In this document: positions 12,003 to 23,862 of the stretch, in pieces | Layout of the letters: the number at the start of each line of letters is the position of its first letter | Numbering within the stretch: position 1 is the stretch's first letter | NCBI GenBank assembly: GCA_963995525.1 | Contig: OZ023213.1 | Span: forward strand, 53,324,808 to 53,388,807 | Length of the DNA: 64,000 nt | Reading direction: 5' to 3' | From: Escarpia spicata | Taxonomy: Eukaryota; Annelida; Polychaeta; Sabellida; Siboglinidae | Program-made: the position numbers and the translations under genes | Notes under the pieces: model-generated | The model's database searches: none | Told to the model about the DNA's origin: nothing | Seen by the model: the letters and a program-made list of their open reading frames with translations, nothing else

Positions 12003-12671
12003 ATGGTATCCTCTTATGGGGTCATAAGGCACATCACATTTATTATGGTATCCTCTTATGGGGTCATCAGGCACATCACATTTATTATGGAATCCTCTTA
12101 TGGGGTCAGCGGGCACATCACATTTATTATGGTATCCTCTTATGGGGTCATCAGGCACATCACATTTATTATGGTGTCCTCTTACGGGGTCATCGGGCAC
12201 ATCACATTTATTATGGTATCCTCTTATGGGGTCATAAAGCACATCACATTTATTATGGTATCCTCTTATGGGGTCATCGGGCACATCACATTTATTATGG
12301 TATCCTCTTATGGGGTCATCGGGCACATCACATTTATTATGGTATCCTCTTATGGGGTCATCAGGCACATCACATTTATTATGGTATCCTCTTATGGGGT
12401 CATCGGGCACATCACATTTATTATGGTATCCTCTTATGGGGTCATAAGGCACATCACATTTATTATGGTATCCTCTTATGGGGTCATCGGGCACATCACA
12501 TTTATTATGGTATCCTCTTATGGGGTCAACAGGCACATCACATTTATTATGGTATCCTCTTATGGGGTCAACAGGCACATCACATTTATTATGGTATCCT
12601 CTTATGGGGTCATCAGGCACATCACATTTATTATGGTATCCTCTTATGGGGTCATAAGGCACATCACATTT
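12003..12671 (+). repeat. 42-bp minisatellite inside an RT reading frame, 16 units
   Basis: Sixteen units of 42 bp start at 12003 and repeat 'atggtatcctcttatggggt' followed by a short variable part and 'cacatcacatttatt'. In the LINE frame each unit encodes 14 residues of the type YYGILLWGHxAHHI. The unit derives from the conserved RT C-terminal stretch LILPYINYGILLWG just upstream, and the RT frame resumes downstream with FQLHKKAMRII. The variable triplet pair gives HK, HQ, HR, QR or QQ, so units can be told apart. Because 42 is divisible by three, two plus-strand frames and one minus-strand frame stay open across the array. Confidence 0.95.
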
Positions 12672-12871
12672 TTCAATTACATAAAAAAGCAATGCGAATA
12701 ATACCCCTAAGTAACTACAATGATCACACAATTCATATTTATAAAACACTTCAATTACTCAAGTTGGATGACATTTATAGACTCTAGCAACTAAAATTCT
12801 GCAACAAATTAATTAACAATCAGTTACAATCTACAATAATTGTTATGTTCTAACCTCAAATTACGATTTTC

Positions 12872-13789
12872 GTCACATATCATAAGGTTTCAGGTTTAAG
12901 TGGAATACTTTGTATTGGTTAACTGGAATACTGATTTATGGTGTACAACATTGTAACATTGATTATATTACTACTCACAAAATCGTGGTTTATTAATAGA
13001 TATATCCGTAAAATGTGTTATTATTGTGATCTTACCAATCTTGATACTTTCGGATATGAACACGTGATCATGTCGTGGTGAGGTATTAAAACCAATTCCT
13101 CATTTGATAATAATTTTATGTCTTAATTACAAATACACTACTATCAACCATACGATAGCATTGTCAAATAACATATCATAATCTAGAAATGATTTTCGTG
13201 CAAAAAGTCATGATATAATATTGTTAATGCAAACCACAAGTTATGGTTCGCAGAGCAGCGTGAAACTGCTTAGAAGCAGTAGTCCCTAATTGATTTAGTA
13301 GTACTATTAAATGCCCACTTCCTTTCAACAATGGGTTTCCGAAATCCAGTGGAAACTTCCCGGTCTGGCGCCGCCGAGGTGCGGTACCCACAAGGTGCAG
13401 TAGAAGGAGGGTGTGGGAAAGATTGTTGATGACGCATATAATGTGATGTAGACGTGTTAAACATAACTAGTAAAAATGCCAGTCAACTGTCGGGTATTTG
13501 ACCGTATTTACCAAATGTTTGACAGCACAGAGCATCGTTACGTAAACACCATAACATCCTGTCTATAGATTTACCTCATAAAGGTGATAAACATGTCGTA
13601 TATGGGGTATTTTGAAAATATATAACTCCTACTTCCTATTCTTGGGGTTGTAGATTATTCCCTGAAAGTTTGGCGCTAGAAGTTCAAGCCGTCTAAGAGG
13701 AAAACATTACCAAAGCTGCATACATATGTTTCGTCGATTATTCGTCGGGTGCAATGATTCTTGGGCGTAAAGATTATAATAAATAGTAA
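12872..13789. other. No gene recognised
   Basis: The first part may be the decayed 3' end of the CR1/Jockey-like LINE, since a NYDFRHI-like piece near 12858-12880 fits the tail of such ORFs. After that I see no coding signal. Confidence 0.3.
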
Positions 13790-14375
13790 ATAAATAAATA
13801 AATATATTTATATAGCGCCTACTCTAGTTAGAAAATATTCAAGGCGCTTTACATGTAAAATAGTAATAAATCAAATTTAATTTTAAAAAATATATCTTTA
13901 AATATTAGTATTAACGTGTCATATAAACAAAAGATAATTGTTAAAAACTTAATGCCAAGTCTAAAAGTCACAATAGCAGTTAAAATATTGATTAAAAGAG
14001 AGTTTTTAAAAGTGCTCTTAAAAGTGCATTGAAAACAAGTAGATCACTCCGCAGATCCGGGACTGCTGCGGCTGCTGGAGTTAAAATATCGATTAAAATA
14101 GAGTGTTTTAATGCGCTTTTAAAATCTGCTTCACTGTTTAGTTCACGCATTGATGTGGGTAAATCGTTCCAGAGGTCCGGAACTGCTGCCATAAAACTCG
14201 CGTCTCCGACTTTGCATCTTGTTCGCGGTCTCGCAAGTTGACGATTTCTCGCTGACCGAAGCGACCTGGTGGGCACGTTGAGGCAGACAAGCTCGCTCAA
14301 GTACACGGACCCACACGTGTTACAGATTCTTGTACGTATGTGTGCACGTGTGGATGTAGGCATGTGCATAAGATG
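13790..14375 (-). mobile_element. 3' end of a CR1/L2-like LINE
   Basis: Minus-strand translation of 13992-14369 gives the usual C-terminal tail of CR1/L2 RTs: VPTRSLRSARNRQLARPRTR, then AVPDLWNDLPTSMRELNSEADFKSALK in shorter form. The VPDLxxDL...FxxAL block appears twice, so part of the tail has been tandemly duplicated. Downstream on the minus strand lie an AGCGCCT...AGGCGCT stem (13814-13820 with 13842-13848) and an (ATTT)n-like tail at 13785-13805. Only the last ~0.6 kb of the element survives. Confidence 0.75.
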
Positions 14376-17300
14376 ACGTATACGAGTACACTTTTTTTAC
14401 AATTTATCTGCCGACTCATAACTTAAATTTGAATTTCATTTGTGTGAGAAACAAATATCCCGGGAGCAATATTTGTATTTCACTAACTTGGATATTCGTA
14501 TTCTCATTGACGTTATGTTTTATTCCTGTAGAACCTAGTGTGGGGGCGTCAGTGAGACGGATGCCTCAAGTACACGCAATGAAAACGACGAGACGCGTGC
14601 GTGGATTTATGACGGGAACCGTAGGTGTTCCAACAATAGATCCGCGTTCAGTGACACCGTTAATGTGACCGATGATACCAGTATCGCGCTACCTGTTGAC
14701 GCATACCGGAGGATGACAGAATACCTTAATGCGACTACAACGGCTGCACCTAAGTTGGTTCACAGTTATTGATACAAAAATCGTAAATTCAAATGGTAAC
14801 GAATAGGAATAGTTTGATTTTAGATAACATTATCTAAACGCGTACACACAAATATACATTAAAATGAAGAAGGTTAACAAACGCAAATAAGCTAAACATA
14901 TACATCAATCAAATAAATAAAACAGTTCAGTATATGAATAGGTAATATTATAATAAACATATTATAATAACAACTTAAATATTTATATGCACGGCATATA
15001 ATAAACAAAGTCATAATTGTTCAATACAAAAGGTTTATCCTCATGTAGACGGGTCCATTAAAAACTATTTGTATTACAATAGCACAGTATTGTATCTAGT
15101 AGTTTTCAATGGGACACACTCGTTTTCTAAAACCATGCATATTATTACATAGTTGGACATCAGCAAATATCAAAAGTATTTTATAAACGCATTACTCGCA
15201 CTCTTCTATGCTAGTTATAAATAAGTTCTTTGGTGAAAAATGAGCCAGTGTTTGGAAGGTTATACTTTAAAGAAACACAGTTTGGTTCATCACTGAAATA
15301 TCATGAGTAGGAGAAAGGTCCTCTAGAGAAGCACAGTGTTGAGTCGGTACCACAAAGTCGCCATCCCAAACACCAATGTTGGTAATTTTAGCGGCTGAGT
15401 TATAGACGCATTATTATTATACCTTTATGCGCAGTGTTTGTTGAATTGTAAAATATTACCTACATGAATACGTGAAAGGTCATCACAACTAGCCGTTGTA
15501 TAAGCTTATATACTTATAAGCTAAATCAAACTCCACGACGTCTCAGTATATACATATTCTTAACATAGACTGATAATTGGCGTGCGCCAGTTTTATCGTT
15601 CAGCTACCTTCTATAAATGAACTTCTACAAAATGAATTGATTTTACTTTCAAATATTGATGTATCAGTTTTGTATGAGAGTGTTTGTTGGAATCCTCGTC
15701 TGCCAAAGTTGGGGTGAATGAAACTGTTGGTACACACACTAAAGCCGTGCAGTTCATGGCGTAACAATTATTAGGTAAACTCGACGATCAAAAAGTTATG
15801 CATAGAATACGATCTCAGAACGAGGTAGCGGTTTAATAGCTTTGTTGGATAATGTACACAATTCTAGAAAGCAATGTGCAATACTAGGATGTCATTTGCC
15901 GTTGTGTAATGGAAACAGCACACTGCGTGCAGATACCGGTCAATCGTTTCTGCAACACTCATGCACTGTTCTCCGACGCTAACACATCGTCCACACGCCA
16001 TATATTACATTATTCCATATCATACCAACATCCAGACCGAGTCAAGTGCATTTCTATGAGTAAAAAAGATTTGACTCGATTTACATATTGCTTCATCCAA
16101 AGTGAAAAGAAAAGCGACTGCACTTAAATCATTAGTTTATTAACTTACTTATTTATATATAATTTTAATCAACGAATCTCAAGCGCCAAACATTTAGGGA
16201 TTAATTTACGCCGCTACGATTAGTACGTAAGATCTATATATTTTCATAATACCACTTACATGTCATGATTCACAACTTATATTGGGTAAATTTATTCGGA
16301 ACGTAATACGTGAAATGTAACTCAACATTTGCATGAAACACGCACGCACGCTAAATATTTCGGAGAAACGGCCCCTGTGTCGTGGATTTGGCAAGACGCT
16401 GACGCAATAATACTTATGTCTGCACTCGTGCCAATAACGTAGCAATAGAGGTATATTATCTGACAATTCTCACGACTATGGCCTACCGATGGACGTGAAC
16501 TTCACATTATCTCCGGTCTTGTCATTTTAAACAAACAAAGAGTATCTGCGAGCGAAATATGGTGTTTATGTGACGATGCTGTGTGTTTTCTAACATTTGA
16601 TAAATGTTGCTATCACGACTGTCAGCTACCAAGGCATCCCGTTTTTGCTAGTTGAATTTAACGTTTGCAAAACAACAGAAGCACCCATCACACAGTTCAA
16701 CAAACTCGTTGTGTTGATGTTATTCCCGCAGTCTCACTCTCGCCCTTGTGGTTACTATTCAGTTGCTGTTTATGTGTGGTTTCAGACTAAGTCACACAAG
16801 CGCTAGCGAGGACACAGTGCTCGTTATAAAAAAAACATGATTATTCGCTGGCACGCTCGTGGCAATCAGGCCACGGAGAAGTAAGCGTCCCGCACCAGAG
16901 CGAGTGTTTAATATCATACATTTGTCGCACTGAACATTTCTCCGCTCTCAGTTAGATGTTCACCGATTAAAATTGATCCGTATACTTTTAATAATTTCAT
17001 TTTGTAATTTAACTTTTTCATCGACTTAACAAGAAAGTGTCGATCACAACAGCGTAATTCAGGGATTCCTCTTGTCGTGAAACAAACGCTTCCAGTGCCA
17101 TGTAATTATTATCCTAGCATTTAAGAAACCTATCGCAGTACTATCGCCGTATTAATAAAACTATCGCAATAATATCGCATTATTTAACCTACCCCGATAA
17201 TTCACCCTTGTGGGCACCGTGCCCCTTTATCCCTCGATACAAAACAGTGATCGTCATACCAGCATACTGGGGACAGTACTGCTCCAGCAATACCGTTTCT

Positions 17301-17395
17301 AACACCCTTCTACACTCATTCATGTCCTCCACTCCTCTGCCAATCCTTCCATATATAAATATTCACACAATCCTCTCGTGTGGTATCGTGCCAGT
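14376..17395. other. No gene recognised
   Basis: AT-rich DNA with only short scattered ORFs. I see no domain, tRNA-like structure or terminal repeat. Short frames at 14429-14668, 15909-16127 and 16597-16806 have no recognisable content. Confidence 0.4.
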
Positions 17396-17422
17396 TCTTT
17401 GTGTGTGTGTGTGGGGGGGGGG

Positions 17423-17493
<71 letters not shown>

Positions 17494-17610
17494 AGTGTGT
17501 GTGGGGGAGAGTGTATGTCTGTGTGCGAGTGAGTGTGTGTGTGCGTCTGTGGGTGTGGGAGTGTGAGTGTGTGTGTGATTGTGAGTGTGTATGTGCGTGC
17601 ATGTGTGTAG
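17396..17610. repeat. (GT)n microsatellite with a poly-G tract
   Basis: A long GT run with GGGGGGG near 17413-17423, becoming irregular after 17490. The ORFs of up to 144 codons that cross it on both strands are low-complexity artefacts (VCVCVC or THTHTH). Confidence 0.95.
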
Positions 17611-18008
17611 TTCATCTACATATATCTGATTATTCTAAATGAAGCATTGGAGAATAAACGTACATTTTGCTAAGAAGATGTTCTGTTAGACGCGGGACAA
17701 CATGACGACGTCTACGTAACAGGTTGATATGTATGCCTCTACAGGACAATATGTCGATCGCCGGTATAGTACCAGTAGAGAACTTACGTTTCCCCACTGG
17801 TAGACCAGCAAATTGTAGGACTTTCGAACCAGACATCATTAAAAGTTATACACGTGATTTAATTGACAATCGCACTTAGTCCAGACCCACCGTATGTTTA
17901 AAGATTAGTTGCGTTTATTTTAGAATAGTATTATGAATAAACAGCGTGCGCCTATAAACGCTGATTACAATGGATAGCAACGTGTCGCTACTGTGCTAAA
18001 CAAATAAT

Positions 18009-18293
18009 GTTTCTCCCTCTCTCTTCCTCTCATTCCCTCTCTCTCTCTCTCTCACTTTAATCTATCTCTCACTGTATATCTCCCCCTCTAAATCTCTCTC
18101 CCTCATCCCCCCTCTTTCTCCCCCTCTATCTCTCTCTCTTTCTACCTATCTTTCTGCTTCTCTCTCTCCCTCCCTTTCTTTATCCCTCTCTCTCTCTCTC
18201 TCTCCCATTCTCCCCCTCTCTCCCTGTCCCTCTATCTCTCTACCTCTCCCTCACTTCCCCCTCTCTATCTGCCTATCCCCCTCTCTCTATAGA
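18009..18293. repeat. Polypyrimidine (CT)n-rich tract
   Basis: About 285 bases almost wholly of C and T, made of 'ctctctct', 'ccctct' and similar words. Such tracts can adopt H-DNA, but nothing here shows a function. Confidence 0.9.
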
Positions 18294-18771
18294 TGGGTGT
18301 AAGTTATTAGTCATCCTTAAAACGAATTGACGTAGAAAAGACGTTCTTAGAAAACAGGTGCAATTATTTATGACCATTGCATGTCGCCAGTTTGACGCAG
18401 TTTGACAAAGTTCAAAGACGCAGTCATATTTCAAACACATCCGTCGCTTATTATGACCACAACATATCTGGCCATTGCGTGTGAAGAGCTTTATAGTGGT
18501 TGACTTGAAAAACGGATGCAGAAGTTCGTAGAGGGTAATCTCATAAACGTGTCGGTCCTGCCTGTTATGCAACAGCTTTGTCCTGCACCTGTCATTTGCA
18601 GCGCGTTTTATTTATGTTCTATGTATTTAGAAAACTCCCCGTTTCTGTGCCACGAAGTAGCCAAACATGATGCACCTAGTATCAATGACGATCGCGTCTC
18701 TACTTCCATCGCCACTGGTGGCTGTGTCGAGAAATAATTTATTGTACTTCAATGTTGTACCGCTTGTTTGT

Positions 18772-19095
18772 GTAAGTGTGTGTGTGTGTGTGTGTGTTTG
18801 TGTGTGAATTTATGTGTTTGTGTGTGTGTGTGTGTGTGTTTGTGTGTGAGTGTGTGTGTGTTTCTGTGGGTGCCTGTGTGAGCTTTCGTGCGTGCGTGCG
18901 TGCGTGCGTTCGTGCGTTTGTACGTATGCGCGTGTGCGTGCGTGTGTACGTGGTCGAATATATACGTGTGCGTGTATGTGTGCGTATGCGTATGTGTGTG
19001 TTTGTGTGTGCGGCAGTCAGTGGGTGGGTGGATATTTGGATGGGTGGGTGCATGCATGCGTGCGTGAGTGTATGAGTTTGTGTGTATTTATGTGT
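18772..19095. repeat. Degenerate (GT)n/(CGTG)n microsatellite
   Basis: Irregular GT repeats with 'cgtgcgtgcgtgcg' and 'gtgggtggatatttggatgg' parts. The cysteine- and valine-rich ORFs on this stretch are artefacts. Confidence 0.9.
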
Positions 19096-20177
19096 ACGTG
19101 ATTGCTTCTATCTTTGGTCATGAGTTTATGTTATGTAGAGATGATAAGAAAATAAAAAAATCAAGCAGAATCATATGTAAACAAACAGTTAAACTCCCTG
19201 GTAAATGTGATCATCGGAAATAAACTTTTTTTCTTACAAGTGTATGTTAGCGAACAATACGTGTATATCTATAAAGAATTGAAAGTCTATTAAACACCAA
19301 CGACCATGACCAGCAACATGCCATTGTTACACCATAGGCTCAGTTCTACTCTTATTAAGTTCTTACATTTCTTTCAGCAGGAAATTGTTTTACGGCTGAT
19401 CCCTGCGCACATTCTCACAGTACCAGAACGACACATTGGTAGTACAATCTGCCAGTGTTATGCATTTAAAGTTGTGGTCAATCGGACGATCCTTCGGACA
19501 CTGGCATCCGAAAACAATTCTTAGGGGACACATTGTGTGGGTCTCTGCAAGTGCGTATGCACATACAGGGGATCCACCATCCTCCGTCTGGGCAAATGCG
19601 CAGCGCTGAAAGAAAGCGTACAATTTCAGGCTTATTTCGCCGATACTGGTTCGTCTTTTTGCAAGTTCAAGTGGTATATATCCGGATTACGGAGTTTTCC
19701 GGATAAATTAATTGTATAAGTAATGGGATATATCAACGTTTGGAATTTACGTTCCCGTGAAATGACGGTCGATCTTTGTAAATTCTTGGATGTTCGTGTT
19801 AATATTAACGAGATTCTACTGCACATTCTGACATTACCAATGAAGAAAATATTTTAAGAAGAAATGATATAATGTGTTAGTAGTTAGCCTTTGGGCAACG
19901 TATTTTCCGCGATTCTACGAATGACAACTTTTGACAATATGACAAACGCAATAATACATTATAACAAAAGTTAAACCTTTAGGGCCGTTGCACGCAATAT
20001 ATACAAAAGTTGTTATTGCAATCATGAAACACCGAGTCACTCATTGAACGTTTGCACGCAATTGCATGAGTTGCTATGCCAATGGACGATCACGATTAAC
20101 TATAACTCACGGAGAGGACAGCAGACGTTAAAGCGGTCGAGTGGATAAGTTTTGCACTGATAGCCTCTTGCACACTC
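19096..20177. other. No gene recognised
   Basis: Unique-looking DNA with short ORFs only. Nothing in it could be assigned. Confidence 0.4.
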
Positions 20178-20325
20178 ATGTCTATTCGGGCCTCGTCCAC
20201 AGGACACCTGTGTCATGTCTATTCGGGACTCGTCCACAGGACACCTGAGTCATGTCTATTCGGGCCTCGTCCACAGGACACCTGAGTCATGTCTATTCGG
20301 GCCTCGTCCACAGGACACCTGTGTC
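20178..20325. repeat. 37-bp tandem repeat, 4 units
   Basis: The phrase 'catgtctattcgggcctcgt' followed by 'ccacaggacacctgagt' recurs four times with single-base variants (gcc/gac, gtgt/gagt). The period is 37 bp, so it shifts frame each unit and does not code. Confidence 0.9.
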
Positions 20326-20924
20326 ATGGATTTGGCAGTTTATTCCCTGCGCGTCTCGGCTCCTCCCTCTACCTTTTAGGAGAGTCTATTGTTTATCGAT
20401 GGTGTGTCAGCTTCTAGAATCGAGTAATATTATGGGCATCCAAATATGCAATATACGGGTGATAAATGTATACATAAATAGCGGTATTATGTAATATTAT
20501 GTATTATAAATTATTATTAATTATTATGACCGTTTCATGCCAGAAAACTCCGACTGAATGAACATTTTCAAATTACAAAAGACTACGTAGGAATACTGAC
20601 CAGTTATCTTTACATTTACCGATCGCATATATTGGCACGCGTGTTAATCAATCCAAATATGACGAAAGTCACAGGAGGGCTATGATCATTAACTACACAA
20701 CCTAAGTCTTACGTTCACATTCCTCATCCAACTTACATTTGAAGCCCTGTAATATAATAAGTAAGAGCGTCTTCTGACAGTTGATGCGCCAATTTACGCT
20801 TTCGCCCAAAACAACATCCTTTTGGATTATTTAAAAACATAACCAGCTTCTATACAATCTTCGACTTTCCGTTATAACTTCGCAGAAGATTTGGGTTATG
20901 TCCGCCCTTTTTTTTCTTCAAGAT
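20326..20924. other. No gene recognised
   Basis: Non-coding by eye. A short 'attattatgtattataaattattattaattatt' AT tract lies near 20480-20525. Confidence 0.35.
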
Positions 20925-21041
20925 ATGCGTGTGCGTGCGTGTGTGTGTGTGTGTGTTGCTGAATGTGTGTGTGCGTGTGTCTGTGTGTGTGTGCGTGCGT
21001 GTGTGTGTGTGCGCGTGTGCTTGTATGTGTGCGTGTGCTTC

Positions 21042-21121
<80 letters not shown>
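20925..21121. repeat. (GT)n microsatellite
   Basis: Irregular at first ('gcgtgcgtgtg'), then an uninterrupted GT run from about 21045 to 21120. The cysteine/valine ORFs here are artefacts. Confidence 0.95.
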
Positions 21122-22650
21122 CGTTTGTCTTGGGTATTAAGTTACCTGTCTAACCTGTGTGCGTAAAGCCTCTCACAAATAAACGTACTTGTAATCTTGT
21201 TGATGTGTCAGTCTAATTTGAGTGTGTCTGTCTTATGCGGCAGTAGAATCAAAACATGAAATGTTGCCCTTTTATGAATACCACAACATAGAAAACATTT
21301 GAGATTTTATTTTCGGGATTACTCAGTCATCTACACCGTCTTAGCGTCCGTTAATGACGCACGGAAAATTCAGTTAAATGTCAACAAGTTTAAATTATGC
21401 ATTATCAAGCCTCTCGAAGACATATTGCTCAACTTTTACTTGAACACCATACATGTTTTTCGGGCTGATTGTCATTACGTCAAACACTGGCACTACGTAT
21501 GAGACAGTCAGCCCATATCTCACATAGGCATCACACTGAGTTGAAGAGTGTAGACGCCCTTCGTCCAGGCACTGCCATAAACATCTTAAGGATGCTGCCC
21601 CTGGTTTAGTTATACAATCCAGAAACACATGAAATGTTGCCATTTTGTGCTTTATTCAAATACGATTCTAATGATGATGTATACATTGTCCAGGGTTGCC
21701 ATATTTACACAAATGTTACATCGGAATGAAGACACCCACCGCCTATGTAATAAACTGTCCAACTGGTGACCAAATTTGTACCAATTTGAACCTTGGTAAA
21801 CTTACTTCAATTATCACTTCTATTACAAAATGTTGACTGATTTCTGTAGTGTGATCATCAATACAAATAAATATCCACAGAATTTCTTAAAATATATAAC
21901 ATTTAAAAATTGTCCGCTATTTATTAGAGGAAATACAAAAAATGTTCGAGGTCGGACCAAATTGCCATTTTTTTTACAAAATATTCCGTAAACAATTATT
22001 TTGTAACCAGAACTCTTAAATATTTGGCACCATTAGAAATTAATGTATATCAAAGCTAATAATAACATAAAAATTGTACCTCACCAGGTTTTTTTAATAT
22101 ACATGCATTATGTCTGTCATTATTTGAAAATTCTGTGGACAACATTTCCACAGAAAATGATAAAATAAACAAAAAAACTCGGTAGCACAATTATTATATT
22201 ATAATGAGAAGAAATGTATGATTAGTTGGTGTTTTAATTAGTTCATAATTCTCAAACCCCAAATATATTACAAAAGGAACAAATTCAATTGAAATATGGT
22301 ATATTTTCTTATTATTATATACATGACATAATGTCCTATTCGATCGAAGAAATTCCTGCTAAAATTGGATCATAGCGAATGATATAATATTTATTATGTT
22401 ACCCATTGGCATACTATGTACATGATTATGCTGTGTATAACCCTATAATTACATGATCACTGTGGACACCCGCCGTCAGGTAGAGCCATGAAACACATGC
22501 GCAGAAACTGTGCGCAGTAAACTAGGGGCGACCTCCTTAAGCAAAGGCGGATTTATGTATCGCATTGTTTTTATAACGTGTCGCGTTTGACTGCTTTTTA
22601 ACATAATATAGTTCGATGCAGTTAGCTGATTTATTTCTTGTTTACGCCGA
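21122..22650. other. No gene recognised; 5' flank of the FG-GAP gene
   Basis: AT-rich flank without coding signal. A 127-codon minus-strand ORF (22476-22859) runs antisense across the promoter and first intron of the gene downstream and shows no domain. Confidence 0.4.
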
Positions 22651-22658
22651 GAGAGGGG

Positions 22659-22666
22659 TATAAAAG
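22659..22666 (+). promoter_or_regulatory. TATA box of the FG-GAP gene
   Basis: TATAAAAG sits in a GC-richer context (gaggggTATAAAAGG). About 30 bp further on lies a short exon that ends in a strong donor. The position fits a start of transcription near 22685-22692. This is inferred from spacing and not from transcript data. Confidence 0.6.
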
Positions 22667-22687
22667 GAAACGTTTCAACAGAAAATT

Positions 22688-22728
22688 CATTGCGGCACTG
22701 GTGAAGCAAAGCAAACACGGTGAAAAAG
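22688..22728 (+). other. Probable 5'-UTR exon 1 of the FG-GAP gene
   Basis: The stretch ends GTGAAAAAG and is followed at 22729 by gtaagt, a near-perfect donor. No ATG lies in it. The matching acceptor is probably 'ctcattttcatag' ending at 23840, giving a first intron of about 1.1 kb. The start of the exon is set only by distance from the TATA box. Confidence 0.5.
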
Positions 22729-23862
22729 GTAAGTCTAAATACCGGTGGTAGAGAAGGAGTCAACACATTGTACCTCGTCTGCTTTAGGGGATAATTATTG
22801 TTGATATTTATATACCAGTTCTTTAAGCAAGTTGGTGGAGCTACTAGGGATCCACTCACATGAGGAGTAGTGGGCGAAAGTAAATAATAGTAGATGGGTG
22901 GTCATCATTTGACTTTCTGGGCCACGGAAACACAGTTTCTTAATTTGTAGTGAGCTGGATTTTCTACGTTGTTCTTCTGATGGCTTTCAAAACAGGTAAC
23001 TCCCTATCCACAGGGGCATGCTTCAAACAGGCGCATTGAATACAATCACTAGGCCTTGGAATCCCCACATACGGTAGATGTAATGGCTTGAATCTCAGAA
23101 AGTTCTCCTGGGAATACTAGGTTTTCATCTTAAATATTTTATGGGAAACCTTTGCTTTTCTAAAATTGGCAGTCCCACAGAGCATGATAATATATCTTTG
23201 CTTAGAACTAGAAACTGCCAGTGTCTTAGCCCTTTTTGAAAAAAGCTGTTTATTTTCCTTTGATCACAAGTGCTTGATTTGCTTATATTTTTCACCCAAC
23301 GTCCCTGCCATAATTAATCCCTCGAAATGCTGATTTAAAACTATATTAATATTGTTTGTGGACTTATTTTAACACTAATCCCATATTTCTTGCATGTTTT
23401 TCTGGAGAGGTGTAGTACAGAGGATCTCTGTTACAGTACAAATTACAATGGTGGTAGCCTTCCGAAAGTAGGCATTTTTTTTATTTTAACGCCAAGTATG
23501 GCATGTGGGTTGCATTGTGTCTAACAACACACAAGGAGAACTCCAGATATTCGTGTAGGTTTTGTTTTCAGCTTTGAAAGTTTTCTTCAACATTTTGTAC
23601 ATTTTAATGCAAAAATACACCCATTTTTAGATACTCAAATTGCTAGAATAGAGGGCAATCTTGATGAAATTTGCAGAAGATTGTCTTTCTTGACATATAA
23701 GACCATGTATTTGCTCTAAAAAAAATTAAAAATGGATGTTCATTTTAATAACTGAATAGCAAAGCTCAGAAGTTTAAAACAATTAAAGTGTTCTATTTTT
23801 TGTGACTTCACCTAAATATATATTATTCTCATTTTCATAGAATTCACCTCATCTGGCCAATC

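Larger units (their letters stand above)
1..12676. repeat. Left copy of a 12.7-kb direct repeat
   Basis: This block matches 51325-64000 at a constant offset of 51,324 bp with no net insertion or deletion that I can see. By eye I found three mismatches in the first 10 kb (3260 G/C, 5458 T/A, 5735 G/T) and at least a dozen between 10.09 and 12.43 kb. The copy starts at the window edge, so its left end is not seen. On the right it leaves the other copy inside the 42-bp minisatellite, after about its twelfth unit. It may be a tandem segmental duplication, an uncollapsed pair of haplotypes, or the overlap of a circular molecule. The sequence alone cannot decide. Confidence 0.97.
9600..12870 (+). 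mobile_element. CR1/Jockey-like LINE, split by an insertion and a minisatellite
   Basis: Plus-strand pieces line up as one decayed ORF2. A linker segment lies at 9609-9794. RT fingers and motif A lie at 10177-10357 (YGFRKKHSTEFATL, then IYLNLSKTFDTIDH). After the inserted element, the palm resumes at 11351-11790, with LMFVIYINDI and a decayed motif C (VTYEDDTTL in place of FADD). The C-terminal part then runs from 11969 (NSLILPYINYGILLWG) through the 42-bp array to 12670-12787 (LHKKAMRIIPLSNYNDHT). Catalytic motif changes and stops show it is inactive. The endonuclease is absent. The 3' end is unclear and lies somewhere after 12,870. Confidence 0.8.

Noticed and set aside
12003..12671. CRISPR-like look of regularly repeated units
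   Set aside because: Units are directly adjacent with no unique spacers, the context is a eukaryotic LINE, and no cas-like gene is near. The 51-, 56- and 37-bp arrays are rejected for the same reason.
11997..12749. 250-codon minus-strand and 232-codon second-frame ORFs over the 42-bp array
   Set aside because: They stay open because the unit length is divisible by three. Only the frame with ILPYINYGILLWG joins RT text on both sides.
17208..17642. 144- and 99-codon ORFs rich in VCVC or THTH
   Set aside because: They are translations of a (GT)n microsatellite. The same holds for the ORFs at 18739-19101 and 20898-21153.
22476..22859. 127-codon minus-strand ORF
   Set aside because: It runs antisense across the TATA box and first intron of the FG-GAP gene and has no domain.
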